Below are positions 34,409 to 42,456 of a DNA stretch of 48,695 bases, one piece after another (the first letter of the stretch is position 1; every line of letters starts with the position of its first letter). The notes below the pieces were generated by a model. That model was given only the letters and a program-made list of their open reading frames with translations. It was not told the DNA's origin and made no database searches. A program made the position numbers and the translations under genes. The stretch is from assembly GCA_902826335.1 (NCBI GenBank), contig CADEEL010000005.1, forward strand, positions 64,488 to 113,182, given 5' to 3'. The stretch is from an uncultured Alphaproteobacteria bacterium. GTDB taxonomy: Bacteria > Pseudomonadota > Alphaproteobacteria > Caulobacterales > Aquidulcibacteraceae.

Positions 34409-34978
34409 CTAGAACAAACGCTCGCCTATCCGGACAGTATCGCCGGGCTGCACTGGCGTCGTTGTGGTCAGCCGGTACTGACGCTCCGCGGACTCGCCGG
34501 CATGCATGATGAACACGCGCCGGCGATCAGCGCGGTAGGTGAAGCCCTGAGCCGTCGCGACCGCGTTCACCACGGTCAAATTGGCGGAATAGGGATAGGT
34601 GCCAGGCGTGCGTACTTCGCCGAGAATGAAAAACGGCCGATAATTCGTGACTTCGAGGACGACGCTGGGAGATCGCAGGAATCCCTCCCTGAGTCGGGAG
34701 GTCATTTCTGTGGTCAGCTCCGCCAAAGTGCGGCCCCCGGCAGGCACTTCACCCAAGAGGGGGAATGAAATATTGCCCTGTGAACTCACGACATATTGGC
34801 CGGTCAGGTCGGTCTCCCCGAATACGGTGACGCGCAATTGGTCACCCGGGCCCAGCCGGTATTCCGGTGCGGTCAAATTATCGCCCTCGGCGCCGCCAGG
34901 TGCGATGCCGCTCGCGCAGGCGCCTGCTAGGGCGCCCAGGCAGGCAGTCAAGAGTCCACGCCGCGTCGCGTTCGTCAT
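34409..34978 (-). CDS. wza: Polysaccharide export protein (Wza/GumB-like, short form)
   Basis: The 189-residue protein carries the Poly_export domain (YRLGPGDQLRVTVFGETDLTGQYVVSSQGNI, GEVPAGGRTLAEL) and one SLBB-like segment (FFILGEVRTPGTYPYSANLTVVNAVATAQGFTYRA). A signal with a possible lipid-attachment cysteine (LAGAC, Cys21) precedes these, although the residue at -3 is Ala rather than Leu. It is about half the length of E. coli Wza and lacks its C-terminal amphipathic helix, like GumB or ExoF-type members that need other outer-membrane partners. The ATG at 34978 has GGAGGG eight bases upstream. Confidence 0.9.
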   Translation of the reverse strand: MTNATRRGLLTACLGALAGACASGIAPGGAEGDNLTAPEYRLGPGDQLRVTVFGETDLTGQYVVSSQGNISFPLLGEVPAGGRTLAELTTEMTSRLREGFLRSPSVVLEVTNYRPFFILGEVRTPGTYPYSANLTVVNAVATAQGFTYRADRRRVFIMHAGESAERQYRLTTTTPVQPGDTVRIGERLF

Positions 34979-35038
34979 CTTCAGGCCCTCCAGCTTGCGC
35001 CATCGTAACAGGTTAATCGCTCGGCCGAGAATCCCCCG

Positions 35039-35815
35039 TCATGATGAATTTCCCGGTCCGACGCTCATGAACTCGACTTCGCCGCCGCTAAACTTGGCGG
35101 CGCTGAGGCGGCCCGTGGCGTACGCGCCGGTATCTAGGCCAATCCGGCGGTGGTCCCGATAGGGTCGCTCGGTCGGCGTGTGTCCATGGACGACGACATA
35201 TTCGTGCGTGCGGCGAGATCGAATGAACTTGTCGCGCGCCCATAAGAGGTCGAGATCGGTTTGATCCGCGAACGGCTTGTCGGGATCGATTCCGGCGTGG
35301 ACAAAGGCGTAATCGCCAAGAATCACGGAGCGCTCCAAGCGACGCAGGAATTCCAGATGCAGCGCCGGCAGGCGCGCGCGGAACGCGGCGGCGGCATCGT
35401 CCAAGGCTTCACGCGCGGCGTCTAACCGGGGCGGAGTCACGCCGTAGGACAGCAGGGTTTCGCGGCCGCCATGGCGTAGCCAGTCGCGATAGCGTGAAGG
35501 GTCCTCAAGAAAGCCCATCATCGCCGCTTCGTGGTTGCCGAGCAGAAACCGCCGCTCAAATCCGGCCGGAACCGGCGACGTCAGCAAATCGAGCACTGCG
35601 CGCGAGTCGGGGCCGCGGTCCACGTAATCGCCCAGAAAAATCAGAATGGGCGCACACGCGCTGTCCTCCGGCGTGCGCGCCACTAAGTCGAGCATGCGGC
35701 TCAACAAATCGACACGGCCATGGATATCACCGATCGCGTAGCCCACGCGGCCGGCCTCGAACCGCGCGCCGGCGGGCGGCGCGCGGCGTTCGAACAATCT
35801 CCTCAGCGGCCCCAA
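35039..35815 (-). CDS. PPP-family metallophosphoesterase (serine/threonine phosphatase-like)
   Basis: The 258-residue protein shows all PPP signature blocks: YAIGDIHGRVDLL (GDxHG), IFLGDYVDRGPDS (GDxVDRG), FLLGNHEAAMMG (GNHE), FVHAGIDPDKP and VVHGHTPTERP. Together they provide the two-metal centre. It should dephosphorylate protein serine/threonine, or possibly tyrosine or diadenosine substrates; ApaH-like activity is an alternative. The start appears to be a TTG at 35815 with GAGGG upstream. It is followed on the same strand by wza, the exported protein and wzc, so it may counter the kinase or act generally. Confidence 0.9.
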   Translation of the reverse strand: MGPLRRLFERRAPPAGARFEAGRVGYAIGDIHGRVDLLSRMLDLVARTPEDSACAPILIFLGDYVDRGPDSRAVLDLLTSPVPAGFERRFLLGNHEAAMMGFLEDPSRYRDWLRHGGRETLLSYGVTPPRLDAAREALDDAAAAFRARLPALHLEFLRRLERSVILGDYAFVHAGIDPDKPFADQTDLDLLWARDKFIRSRRTHEYVVVHGHTPTERPYRDHRRIGLDTGAYATGRLSAAKFSGGEVEFMSVGPGNSS

Positions 35816-35962
35816 GCGCGCACCCGACCCTCTGCTCTCGCCGCCACGCCGCGGGCGCGAAAACGTTGGAGAATTAAATGTCTCGATTTAGAACTCTTTT
35901 CAATATTGGCTTGGCGGCCTTGATCACACGATAAGTGAAGCAAGGCCTGGGGGATAGCGCGA

Positions 35963-37414
35963 ATGCAAATAAGGCGTAGCGCCCTTGCGGCGCGGGCCGC
36001 CGGCGCGGTCGTCTTCACCCTATTTTTCGCCGCGCTCGTCTCGCGCGGCGCCAGCGAGGCGCCGTTGGCCGCCGGATTCGCGTTCGTGCTGTGCGTCCTG
36101 CTCGCCATCGAGGTGGCGATCTGGCCCTCGGCGCGCCTCGCCGCCGCCTTGCGTCAAAACTGGATCACGCTGCTGGCGGCGATCGCGTTCGTCGGCTGGA
36201 GTTTATCGGCGGCCTCGATCGGCCCGCCCACGACGCCGGCGCCCTGGCGCGCCTTGTGGCATCCCCTATGGGCTGAGTTCGGCTTCGCGCATGGCGCCGT
36301 GTCCATCTCGCCCTATCGCACCATTGAAGGCGTTGCGGCGTTTCTCGCGCCGGCGGCCGCGTTCGCGCTGGGTGCGCTCAATGTGCAATCGCGCGATGAT
36401 CGCGATTGGACGGGCCGGTTCGTGGCTGCCTTGGCGATCTGTTTCGCCTTTTTTTCGCTTGCGCTTCTCGTGCAGGGCGCGGGACTGCGCGGGGGGCGCT
36501 TGATGTCGCGGCTCGGATCGCCGAACGCAGCGGCTACGATCTTCGGCGTATTTGCCCTGTTTATGTCCGCGCTTGTTGTGCGCGGCGCGCGCGGGCGATT
36601 GGGCGACGCGCCGGCGCCGCGCACGCCGAACCATCCCTTGCTTGCTTGGCTCGCGATCGTGCAAGGCGCGCCGATCACGTTCGCCGCGCTTGTGCTTGTC
36701 GGCGCGAGCGCGTTGTTGACGGGCTCGCGCGCCGGCCTTTTGGTTTCGGCCGGCGCGCTGCTGGTCTTCATTGCGCTGCTGCGGGCGCCAGCGACGGCGG
36801 GTGATGGGCGCGATTCCCGCTCCGTCTCCGTCACGGTCATGCTCGGCGCGGTTGCGCTGCTGCTCTTCTTGCTTGGCGGGGGCGACGTTATCGGCCGGAT
36901 CGGCGCGATAGATGGCGACAGCGCGGCCCGGCGGATCATTATCGAAACGCATTGGCAGGCGTTCCTAGATCGCCCCCTGCTCGGCCATGGGCTCAACACC
37001 TTTCATGAGTTGAACGTCCACTACGCACGACCCGAAAACTGGCCGTCGCTGCGGCCGATTGGCTCGGCGCACAACATCTTTGTGCAATTGCTCGAGGAGA
37101 CCGGCCTTGTCGGCGCGGTGTTGTTCACGCTGATGTTGGCGCCGCCGCTGTGGCGTGCGCTCAAGATCGCTTGGCTTGACCGAAGCGGCGCGGAATGGGC
37201 TGCGGCGTCCATCGGCGGCGCGGTCCTTTGCTTCGGCCATGGCGCGGTCGATTTTGGTCTACAAGTCCCTGCGCTCGCGGCGATCTTCGCCTACACGCTC
37301 GGCGCGTTCTCGCGTATCGAAAGCGCGCAAGCGCGCACGCCGATAGCGCGGCGGCTGGCAGGCCAACCGGAACCGAAGGACGCCGCGTTTCGCTTCCGCA
37401 ATCTCAAACAATGA
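35963..37414 (+). CDS. O-antigen ligase/polymerase-type membrane protein (Wzy_C domain)
   Basis: The 483-residue protein has about twelve membrane helices. The conserved Wzy_C/WaaL stretch is present in LLTGSRAGLLVSAGALLVF, ARRIIIETHWQAFLDRPLLGHGLNTFHELNVHYARPEN and GSAHNIFVQLLEETGLVGAVLF. The final H-N-x-F motif is typical of ligases and Wzy polymerases. The ATG at 35963 has GGGGG upstream. It is followed after 30 bases by a small membrane-anchored protein, and shares with the gene at 6073 only the general family fold. Confidence 0.88.
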   Translation: MQIRRSALAARAAGAVVFTLFFAALVSRGASEAPLAAGFAFVLCVLLAIEVAIWPSARLAAALRQNWITLLAAIAFVGWSLSAASIGPPTTPAPWRALWHPLWAEFGFAHGAVSISPYRTIEGVAAFLAPAAAFALGALNVQSRDDRDWTGRFVAALAICFAFFSLALLVQGAGLRGGRLMSRLGSPNAAATIFGVFALFMSALVVRGARGRLGDAPAPRTPNHPLLAWLAIVQGAPITFAALVLVGASALLTGSRAGLLVSAGALLVFIALLRAPATAGDGRDSRSVSVTVMLGAVALLLFLLGGGDVIGRIGAIDGDSAARRIIIETHWQAFLDRPLLGHGLNTFHELNVHYARPENWPSLRPIGSAHNIFVQLLEETGLVGAVLFTLMLAPPLWRALKIAWLDRSGAEWAAASIGGAVLCFGHGAVDFGLQVPALAAIFAYTLGAFSRIESAQARTPIARRLAGQPEPKDAAFRFRNLKQ

Positions 37415-37444
37415 ACGTCTGCCTTGTTCGACGACGGGATCGCC

Positions 37445-38152
37445 ATGTCTGAATCACACAATGCCAATGACACGAGATGGAGTCGATTGCCGGGCATTCT
37501 GCTGCGCGCCGGCGCTGTGCTCATTTTGCTCGGCACGGCGTTCGGCGCATTCGTCGTGTTCGAGGCCGCCTCGAAAACCGGCCTTGCGAATGTGTCAGCG
37601 AACGTAGCCGCGCGCGCCGCCGATCCCGCCCAGAGGCGCGCGCTGCTGTCGCACGCACGGCGGTCCCTGGATGAAAGTTGGGCGCAGCCGACGCGCTGGC
37701 ACGCCGGCGCGGCTGAATCCCGCTCATGGATTTTGGCGCTGGGCGCCGGCGGCGCGGGCCACGACGCGACCCTCATCGAGCTAAGCCGCGAGGCCGCCGC
37801 GCACGGCGTCTCCATCGCGCCCATTCAGCCGACGGCTTGGGCGCGCCTGGCGGTGTTCGGCGCGGCCGGGCGTCCGTCTTCGATTTGCGATGTCCCGACG
37901 TGCCTTGAGCGGAGCTGGCGAGCCGCGCCGATGGCCGAGCTCGACACAGCCTGCGCGCGCATACGCCTCGCCAACCGCCTGACGCCGATCCGCGCGGACG
38001 ATCCGCGAGTCGCCTGGTTCGTGGGCAATATGTTCGACCCGCGCACCACCGCCAATTGTCTAGATTTTCTGCCCGCGCCGGACCTCATGCGCCTGCTGCT
38101 CGAGCGCGCGCGCAATGAACGCCGCGCGCGCCTGCACATCCTGCGAGAGTGA
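37445..38152 (+). CDS. Single-pass membrane hypothetical protein
   Basis: The 235-residue protein has one N-terminal membrane helix (about residues 20-42: GILLRAGAVLILLGTAFGAFVVF) and a helical, Arg-rich periplasmic or cytosolic domain with a conserved-looking cysteine pair (SICDVPTCLE). I do not recognise the family. It lies 30 bases downstream of the polymerase-type gene on the same strand, so the two are probably cotranscribed and this could be a partner of the polymerase. The ATG at 37445 is used; a TTG at 37424 is in frame. Confidence 0.65.
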   Translation: MSESHNANDTRWSRLPGILLRAGAVLILLGTAFGAFVVFEAASKTGLANVSANVAARAADPAQRRALLSHARRSLDESWAQPTRWHAGAAESRSWILALGAGGAGHDATLIELSREAAAHGVSIAPIQPTAWARLAVFGAAGRPSSICDVPTCLERSWRAAPMAELDTACARIRLANRLTPIRADDPRVAWFVGNMFDPRTTANCLDFLPAPDLMRLLLERARNERRARLHILRE

Positions 38153-38155
38153 ATT

Positions 38156-38257
38156 AGAGCGTTTTCCGACGAAGTGGATACGGTTCGTCGCATAAAAGGA
38201 GGCAATTCAATTACCTAGAGCACGATCCCGATTCAATGTGATCGGATCATGCGCTAG
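38156..38257. repeat. Composite dispersed repeat with two hairpins
   Basis: The intergenic gap is filled by a known-looking alphaproteobacterial dispersed element beginning AGAGCGTTTTCCGACGAAG. One stem pairs CGACGAA (38167-38173) with TTCGTCG (38184-38190). A second pairs GATCCCGAT (38224-38232) with ATCGGATC (38241-38248). Between the two convergent genes it may form a transcript end or a binding site; its function is unknown. Confidence 0.65.
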
Positions 38258-39318
38258 CGTCGATCCGCGCGCCGAGCCAACTCACACAGAATTTTCACGT
38301 CCTGCGCACGCGCACGCGGCGCGATGAGGATCGTATCGCCCTCGGCGATGACGATGAGATCGGAAACGCCCGCCAGCGCGATGCGCGGCCCATCGCTGCG
38401 AATGAGATTGCCGCGCGCGTCATGCATGATCGCCCGGCCAATGACGGCGTTGTCTTCACTATCCTTGGGCGCGATGCGCCAGATCTCACTCCATGAGCCC
38501 AGATCGGCCCAGCCGATGTCGCACGGCGCAACGGCGCCGAAGCTGGATTTCTCCATCACCGCGATGTCGAGCGGCGCCGATGGCGTGCGCGCCATTTCAT
38601 CGCGAGGCAATCGGATCACAACGCCCGAGCGGTCAGCCGCGCGCAAGGCGGCGAGCGCGCCATCGTGGATATCCGGCGCGCCAGCGCACTCGCGCAGCAA
38701 CACATCCGGGTCAAACAGGAAGATGCCGGCGTTCCAATAGCAGCCGCCGCCGGCGATAAACGCGCGCGCGCGGGCCTCGTCTGGCTTTTCGTGAAAGCGC
38801 GCGATGGCGTAGACGCCAGGCGCGATCTCCCCGCCGGCCTGGATATAGCCATAGCCGGTCTCCGGGCCCTTCGGCTCAATGCCGAACGTGACGATGTGCG
38901 TGCGCGCCGCTTCCCTCGCGCGGCGGATGACATCAAGAAACGCCGGCCTGTCAGCGATCACATGATCGGCCGGCATGAGCAGGACAAGCGCACCGGGCGC
39001 GATCTCGCGCGCGAGCTCCGCCGCGATCACCGCGGCGGCGGCGGTATTGCGGCCGACCGGCTCAAGTACGATGGCCGCGGCGCGCGCGCCCATCTCCGCC
39101 AATTGCACCGCGACCAACGCCTCATGCGCGGCGTTGCACAAGATCATCGGCGCGGCGAAGCCCTCCTCCGCGTGGACCCGCGCAATCGTTTCCTGAAAGA
39201 GCGTGCGCCGGGCGCCGAAGGCGTGAAACTGCTTTGGCTGCGCCTCGGTGGAGACCGGCCACAGGCGCGTGCCGGCGCCGCCAGACAGGATCGCGGGAAT
39301 TATCTGGGGCGGCGCCAT
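38254..39318 (-). CDS. manC: Mannose-1-phosphate guanylyltransferase
   Basis: Makes GDP-mannose from mannose 1-phosphate and GTP. The 354-residue protein has the nucleotidyltransferase motif GGAGTRLWPVS, the Lys-containing PKQF, MPADHVIADRPAF, TGYGYIQAGGEI, the FHEKPD sequence, WNAGIFLF and CDIGWADLGSWSE. It is the short monofunctional type without the C-terminal phosphomannose isomerase domain, so isomerase activity must come from elsewhere; the divergent AGE-family gene is the natural candidate. The ATG at 39318 follows GGAAGAG; longer in-frame versions run into the divergent gene. Confidence 0.94.
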   Translation of the reverse strand: MAPPQIIPAILSGGAGTRLWPVSTEAQPKQFHAFGARRTLFQETIARVHAEEGFAAPMILCNAAHEALVAVQLAEMGARAAAIVLEPVGRNTAAAAVIAAELAREIAPGALVLLMPADHVIADRPAFLDVIRRAREAARTHIVTFGIEPKGPETGYGYIQAGGEIAPGVYAIARFHEKPDEARARAFIAGGGCYWNAGIFLFDPDVLLRECAGAPDIHDGALAALRAADRSGVVIRLPRDEMARTPSAPLDIAVMEKSSFGAVAPCDIGWADLGSWSEIWRIAPKDSEDNAVIGRAIMHDARGNLIRSDGPRIALAGVSDLIVIAEGDTILIAPRARAQDVKILCELARRADRR

Positions 39319-39393
39319 GCGAATCCCACTCTTCCCCAGGCGCGCCCGGCCGGCAACATGGACGCGCGCGCATGTGCGCCTTAAGTCAGCGCG

Positions 39394-40512
39394 ATGACAC
39401 CCCTTCCGTTCGCGCGCATCGGCGCCTGGCTGTTCGAGGCGGCCCTGCCTCTCTGGGCCGAGCGCGGCCTTGACCGCGTCCATGGCGGCTTTGTCGAGAG
39501 TCTGAACCTGGACGGCGGGCCAGCGCCATCGCCCTTCAAGCGCGTGCGCGTGGCCGCGCGGCAGACCTATGTGTTCGCGCACGCCGCAAGCCTTGGCTGG
39601 GCGCCGGGGCGCGATCTCTCACGGCAGGGCGCCGCGCATCTAGACAGTCTCTATCAAGGCCCAGCGCAAGGCTGGCCGCGCCGCCTCGCGCCGGACAACG
39701 CGATTCTCGATCCGACGCCTGACCTCTACGACCTCGCCTTCATCCTGTTCGCCTATGCCTGGCGCGGCCGCATTGATGCGGGTGCACGCGCGGGCGCCGA
39801 GCGCGCGCTCGATTTCATCGAAGCGCATATGCGCGCGCCGGCCGGCGGCTTTTGGCCTTCGACGCCGCCAGGCGCGTTCCAGCTGCAAAACCCGCACATG
39901 CACTTGCTTGAAGCGTGTCTCGCCGCGTTTGAGACGTACCAGGCGCCGCGCTTCCAGGATCTGGCGCATGAGATAGTGCGCCTGTTCAAAACCAAGTTCT
40001 TCGATGGACGCACGCTGTGCGAAACCTTCGCGCCGGATTGGGCGCGCGCGCCGGGCGAAGCAGGCCGCATCATCGAGCCCGGCCATCATTTTGAGTGGGC
40101 GTGGATTTTGGCCCAATATGCGCGCCTCACCGGCGCGGACATGCGCGATGAGATTGTCCGCCTCATCGAGTTCGCGGAGCGTTACGGCGTCAATCCAGAA
40201 ATGGGCATGACTGTGCAAAGCGTGCGCGACGATGGCGCGCCGCTCGATTCCTCCTCACGCATCTGGCCGAACACAGAACGGATCAAGGCCCACTTGGCGC
40301 TCTATGAAACGATTGGCGCCGATCCGCGTGCGGCCGTCGCGCAATCGGCCAATCTGCTGCTGGACGTCTATCTCGCCGCGCCCACGCCTGGCCTGTGGAT
40401 CGATCACTTCATAGCCGGCGCGCCCGCGCCCGGCCCCGCGCCGGCCTCAAGTTTCTATCACCTTTTTTTGGCGTTCAGCGAAGTGCTGCGCCTTGAGCGT
40501 GCGCTGAGCTGA
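39394..40512 (+). CDS. AGE-family sugar epimerase/isomerase (mannose-6-phosphate isomerase-like)
   Basis: The 372-residue alpha6/alpha6-barrel protein has the AGE signatures: GLDRVHGGFVESLNLDG near the start, RVRVAARQTYVFAHA, DLYDLAFILFAYAW, QLQNPHMHLLEACLAAFE, ETFAPDW, EPGHHFEWAWILAQY and SSSRIWPNTERIKAHLALYE. Family members include N-acylglucosamine 2-epimerase, YihS and mannose-type isomerases. Given the divergent manC 75 bases away, conversion of fructose 6-phosphate to mannose 6-phosphate is the best guess (inference). The ATG at 39394 has a weak ribosome-binding site. Confidence 0.88.
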   Translation: MTPLPFARIGAWLFEAALPLWAERGLDRVHGGFVESLNLDGGPAPSPFKRVRVAARQTYVFAHAASLGWAPGRDLSRQGAAHLDSLYQGPAQGWPRRLAPDNAILDPTPDLYDLAFILFAYAWRGRIDAGARAGAERALDFIEAHMRAPAGGFWPSTPPGAFQLQNPHMHLLEACLAAFETYQAPRFQDLAHEIVRLFKTKFFDGRTLCETFAPDWARAPGEAGRIIEPGHHFEWAWILAQYARLTGADMRDEIVRLIEFAERYGVNPEMGMTVQSVRDDGAPLDSSSRIWPNTERIKAHLALYETIGADPRAAVAQSANLLLDVYLAAPTPGLWIDHFIAGAPAPGPAPASSFYHLFLAFSEVLRLERALS

Positions 40513-41136
40513 ACGAGTTAAGCCGCCGGCCAGTGAATTCGTGGTGGTGTGGGCAGTCGTATGCGATCCGGTATCCGCCGGCAATTCCCTGTTATCTCTA
40601 TGTTTACAGGGAATTTCTCGCCGGTCTGCGGTCATGGCTGCATGCCCCTTTGGCCTTAGCCCCTGAAAAGTTGGATATTTCCACCCCCTGCGGCGGAAAT
40701 TCCCTAGACTCAAATACAGGGAAATTGCGCCCGAAAGCAGGGAATGCATGGATGTGCATCAGGGAATTGCAGGGAGGGTGCGCGCTCCCTCCTCCTACGC
40801 GCTCCCCCGCATAAACTTGAGTTCAACCCACTGATCGAGTAAGTGTTAGTAGTCCGCAGTCATCGCGGCTCCGCAGGCCCCAAAGCCATGGCGCTTTGGA
40901 ACGCGGGCGCCGGTGTCTGCACGCAGCCGGTTGAGTCTGCAGGGCCAAGGTCCGGCATGGTCCGGGCAGCCATGGGCGTGAGGCCTGTAGGCGCTTGATT
41001 TCCCCCAAAGCTGCAAGCCCGTGATTTCGGCGCCTGTCTGCTGTGCATGATGCGCGCGGATCCGCAACAGCCCTGATCACGAGCACTGCATGGGCAGTGC
41101 GGCTGCTCTTTCAAATCTTTGAATGGGAGCAGTCAG
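40513..41136. other. Non-coding region at the boundary of the accessory islet
   Basis: This 620-bp stretch has no supported gene. Its left half carries the inverted and direct CAGGGAATT-type repeats. Its right half has a small 7-bp hairpin with GCACTGC/GCAGTGC (41083-41100) shortly before the ParB-methyltransferase gene. Base composition shifts from the polymer locus to a less biased sequence here, as expected at the edge of acquired DNA. Confidence 0.6.
40583..40770. repeat. Cluster of CAGGGAATT-type repeats
   Basis: AATTCCCTGT (40583-40592) and ACAGGGAATT (40606-40615) form a perfect 10-bp inverted repeat around a 13-base spacer. Further copies follow: GAAATTCCCT (about 40696-40705), ACAGGGAAAT (about 40716-40725), GCAGGGAATG (about 40738-40747) and TCAGGGAATT (about 40759-40768). 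The spacing of about 20-22 bases between the last three is regular. Similar GGGAATT clusters occur next to integrated DNA in alphaproteobacteria as far as I recall. Confidence 0.6.
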
Positions 41137-42456
41137 ATGACTGTGACGCAAATCGAGCGCGCGCCCGTGCGTGCGCTCAAACCGTATGCGAACAATGCGC
41201 GCACGCACTCGAAGCGCCAGATCGAGCAGATCGCCCGCTCGATCAAGCGCTTCGGCTTCACCAATCCGATCCTGGTTGATGACGCGTGCGGGGTCATCGC
41301 CGGGCATGGGCGCCTGGAAGCGGCCAAGCTCATCGGTCTTGAGGATGTGCCCGTGCTGCGGCTGTCGCATTTGAGCGAGGCCGACAAGCGCGCTTACATC
41401 CTCGCCGACAACCGGCTCGCGGAGAAAGCCGGCTGGGACAAAGCGATTCTGGCGCTTGAACTCAAAGGTCTGATCGATCTGGGCTACGAGGCCGAGCTAA
41501 CCGGGTTCGAGTTGGCCGAAATCGATGTGATCCTGGACGAGGCCGCTGACGCCGATCCTCAAGGCCCTGGCCCTGAGGATGACGTTCCCGCTCTCGCCTG
41601 CGCCGCGGTGACGCGGCTGGGCGATGTGTGGGTGCTGGGCCGGCATCGGCTCACGTGCGGCGACGCACGTGACGCCGGCGCCTACCTGGCGCTGATGACC
41701 GGTGAGCGCGCCGATCTCATCTTCACCGATCCTCCGTACAATGTGCCGATCAGCGGGCATGTGCGGACCAAGCACAGCCACCGCGAATTCGTGATGGCGT
41801 CCGGTGAGCTGAGTGAAGCTGCCTTTATCGCCTTCCTTGAAGCCACGCTTGGCCAAGCCGCTCTCTGCTGCCGCGATGGCGCCATCGCCTTCGTGTGCAT
41901 GGATTGGCGCCATATGGGCGAGCTCATCGCGGCCGGCGCGCGGGTGTTCGGCGCGCTCAAAAACCTCTGCGTCTGGGCCAAAACCAACGCCGGCATGGGC
42001 TCGTTCTATCGCAGCCAGCATGAATTGGTGTTTGTGTACCGGGTTGGCGAGGGCGCCCATCTCAACACCTTCGAGCTGGGCCAGCATGGGCGCTACCGCA
42101 CCAATGTCTGGTCTTACGCTGGCGCCAACGCCTTCTCGGCCGCCCGCGATGAAGAACTGGCGCTGCATCCCACGGTGAAGCCGGTCGCCTTGATCGCCGA
42201 CGCCATCAAGGACGTCTCCAAACGCAATCAGATCGTGCTCGATCCCTTCGCGGGCTCAGGCTCGACCCTGATCGCAGCCGAGACCTGCGGGCGGCGTGCG
42301 CGCGTGTTGGAACTCGATCCCGTCTATTGCGACGTGATCGTGGCCCGTTACCAGCGCTTTGCTGGCAAGCCGGCCGTGCTTGCAACAACCGGCGCCGCGT
42401 TTGAAGCGGTCGCCGCCGAGCGCCTCGCTCAGAATGAGGGGGCGCACCATGGTTGA
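41137..42456 (+). CDS. ParB-domain DNA methyltransferase (beta-class N6-adenine/N4-cytosine)
   Basis: The 439-residue protein joins an N-terminal ParB/Srx-like domain (about 5-125: ALKPYANNARTHSKRQIEQI, NPILVDDACGVIAGHGRLEAAK, LADNRLAEKAGWD) to a methyltransferase with FTDPPYNVPISG (DPPY 198-201) and, later, DPFAGSGSTLIAAE (369-382), plus HPTVKPVALIADAI. The order catalytic motif then SAM motif marks the beta class, like CcrM. Modification target is unknown. The ATG at 41137 follows GGGAGCAG. It overlaps the next gene by eight bases. This two-gene pair recurs in alphaproteobacterial islands and prophages. Confidence 0.92.
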   Translation: MTVTQIERAPVRALKPYANNARTHSKRQIEQIARSIKRFGFTNPILVDDACGVIAGHGRLEAAKLIGLEDVPVLRLSHLSEADKRAYILADNRLAEKAGWDKAILALELKGLIDLGYEAELTGFELAEIDVILDEAADADPQGPGPEDDVPALACAAVTRLGDVWVLGRHRLTCGDARDAGAYLALMTGERADLIFTDPPYNVPISGHVRTKHSHREFVMASGELSEAAFIAFLEATLGQAALCCRDGAIAFVCMDWRHMGELIAAGARVFGALKNLCVWAKTNAGMGSFYRSQHELVFVYRVGEGAHLNTFELGQHGRYRTNVWSYAGANAFSAARDEELALHPTVKPVALIADAIKDVSKRNQIVLDPFAGSGSTLIAAETCGRRARVLELDPVYCDVIVARYQRFAGKPAVLATTGAAFEAVAAERLAQNEGAHHG

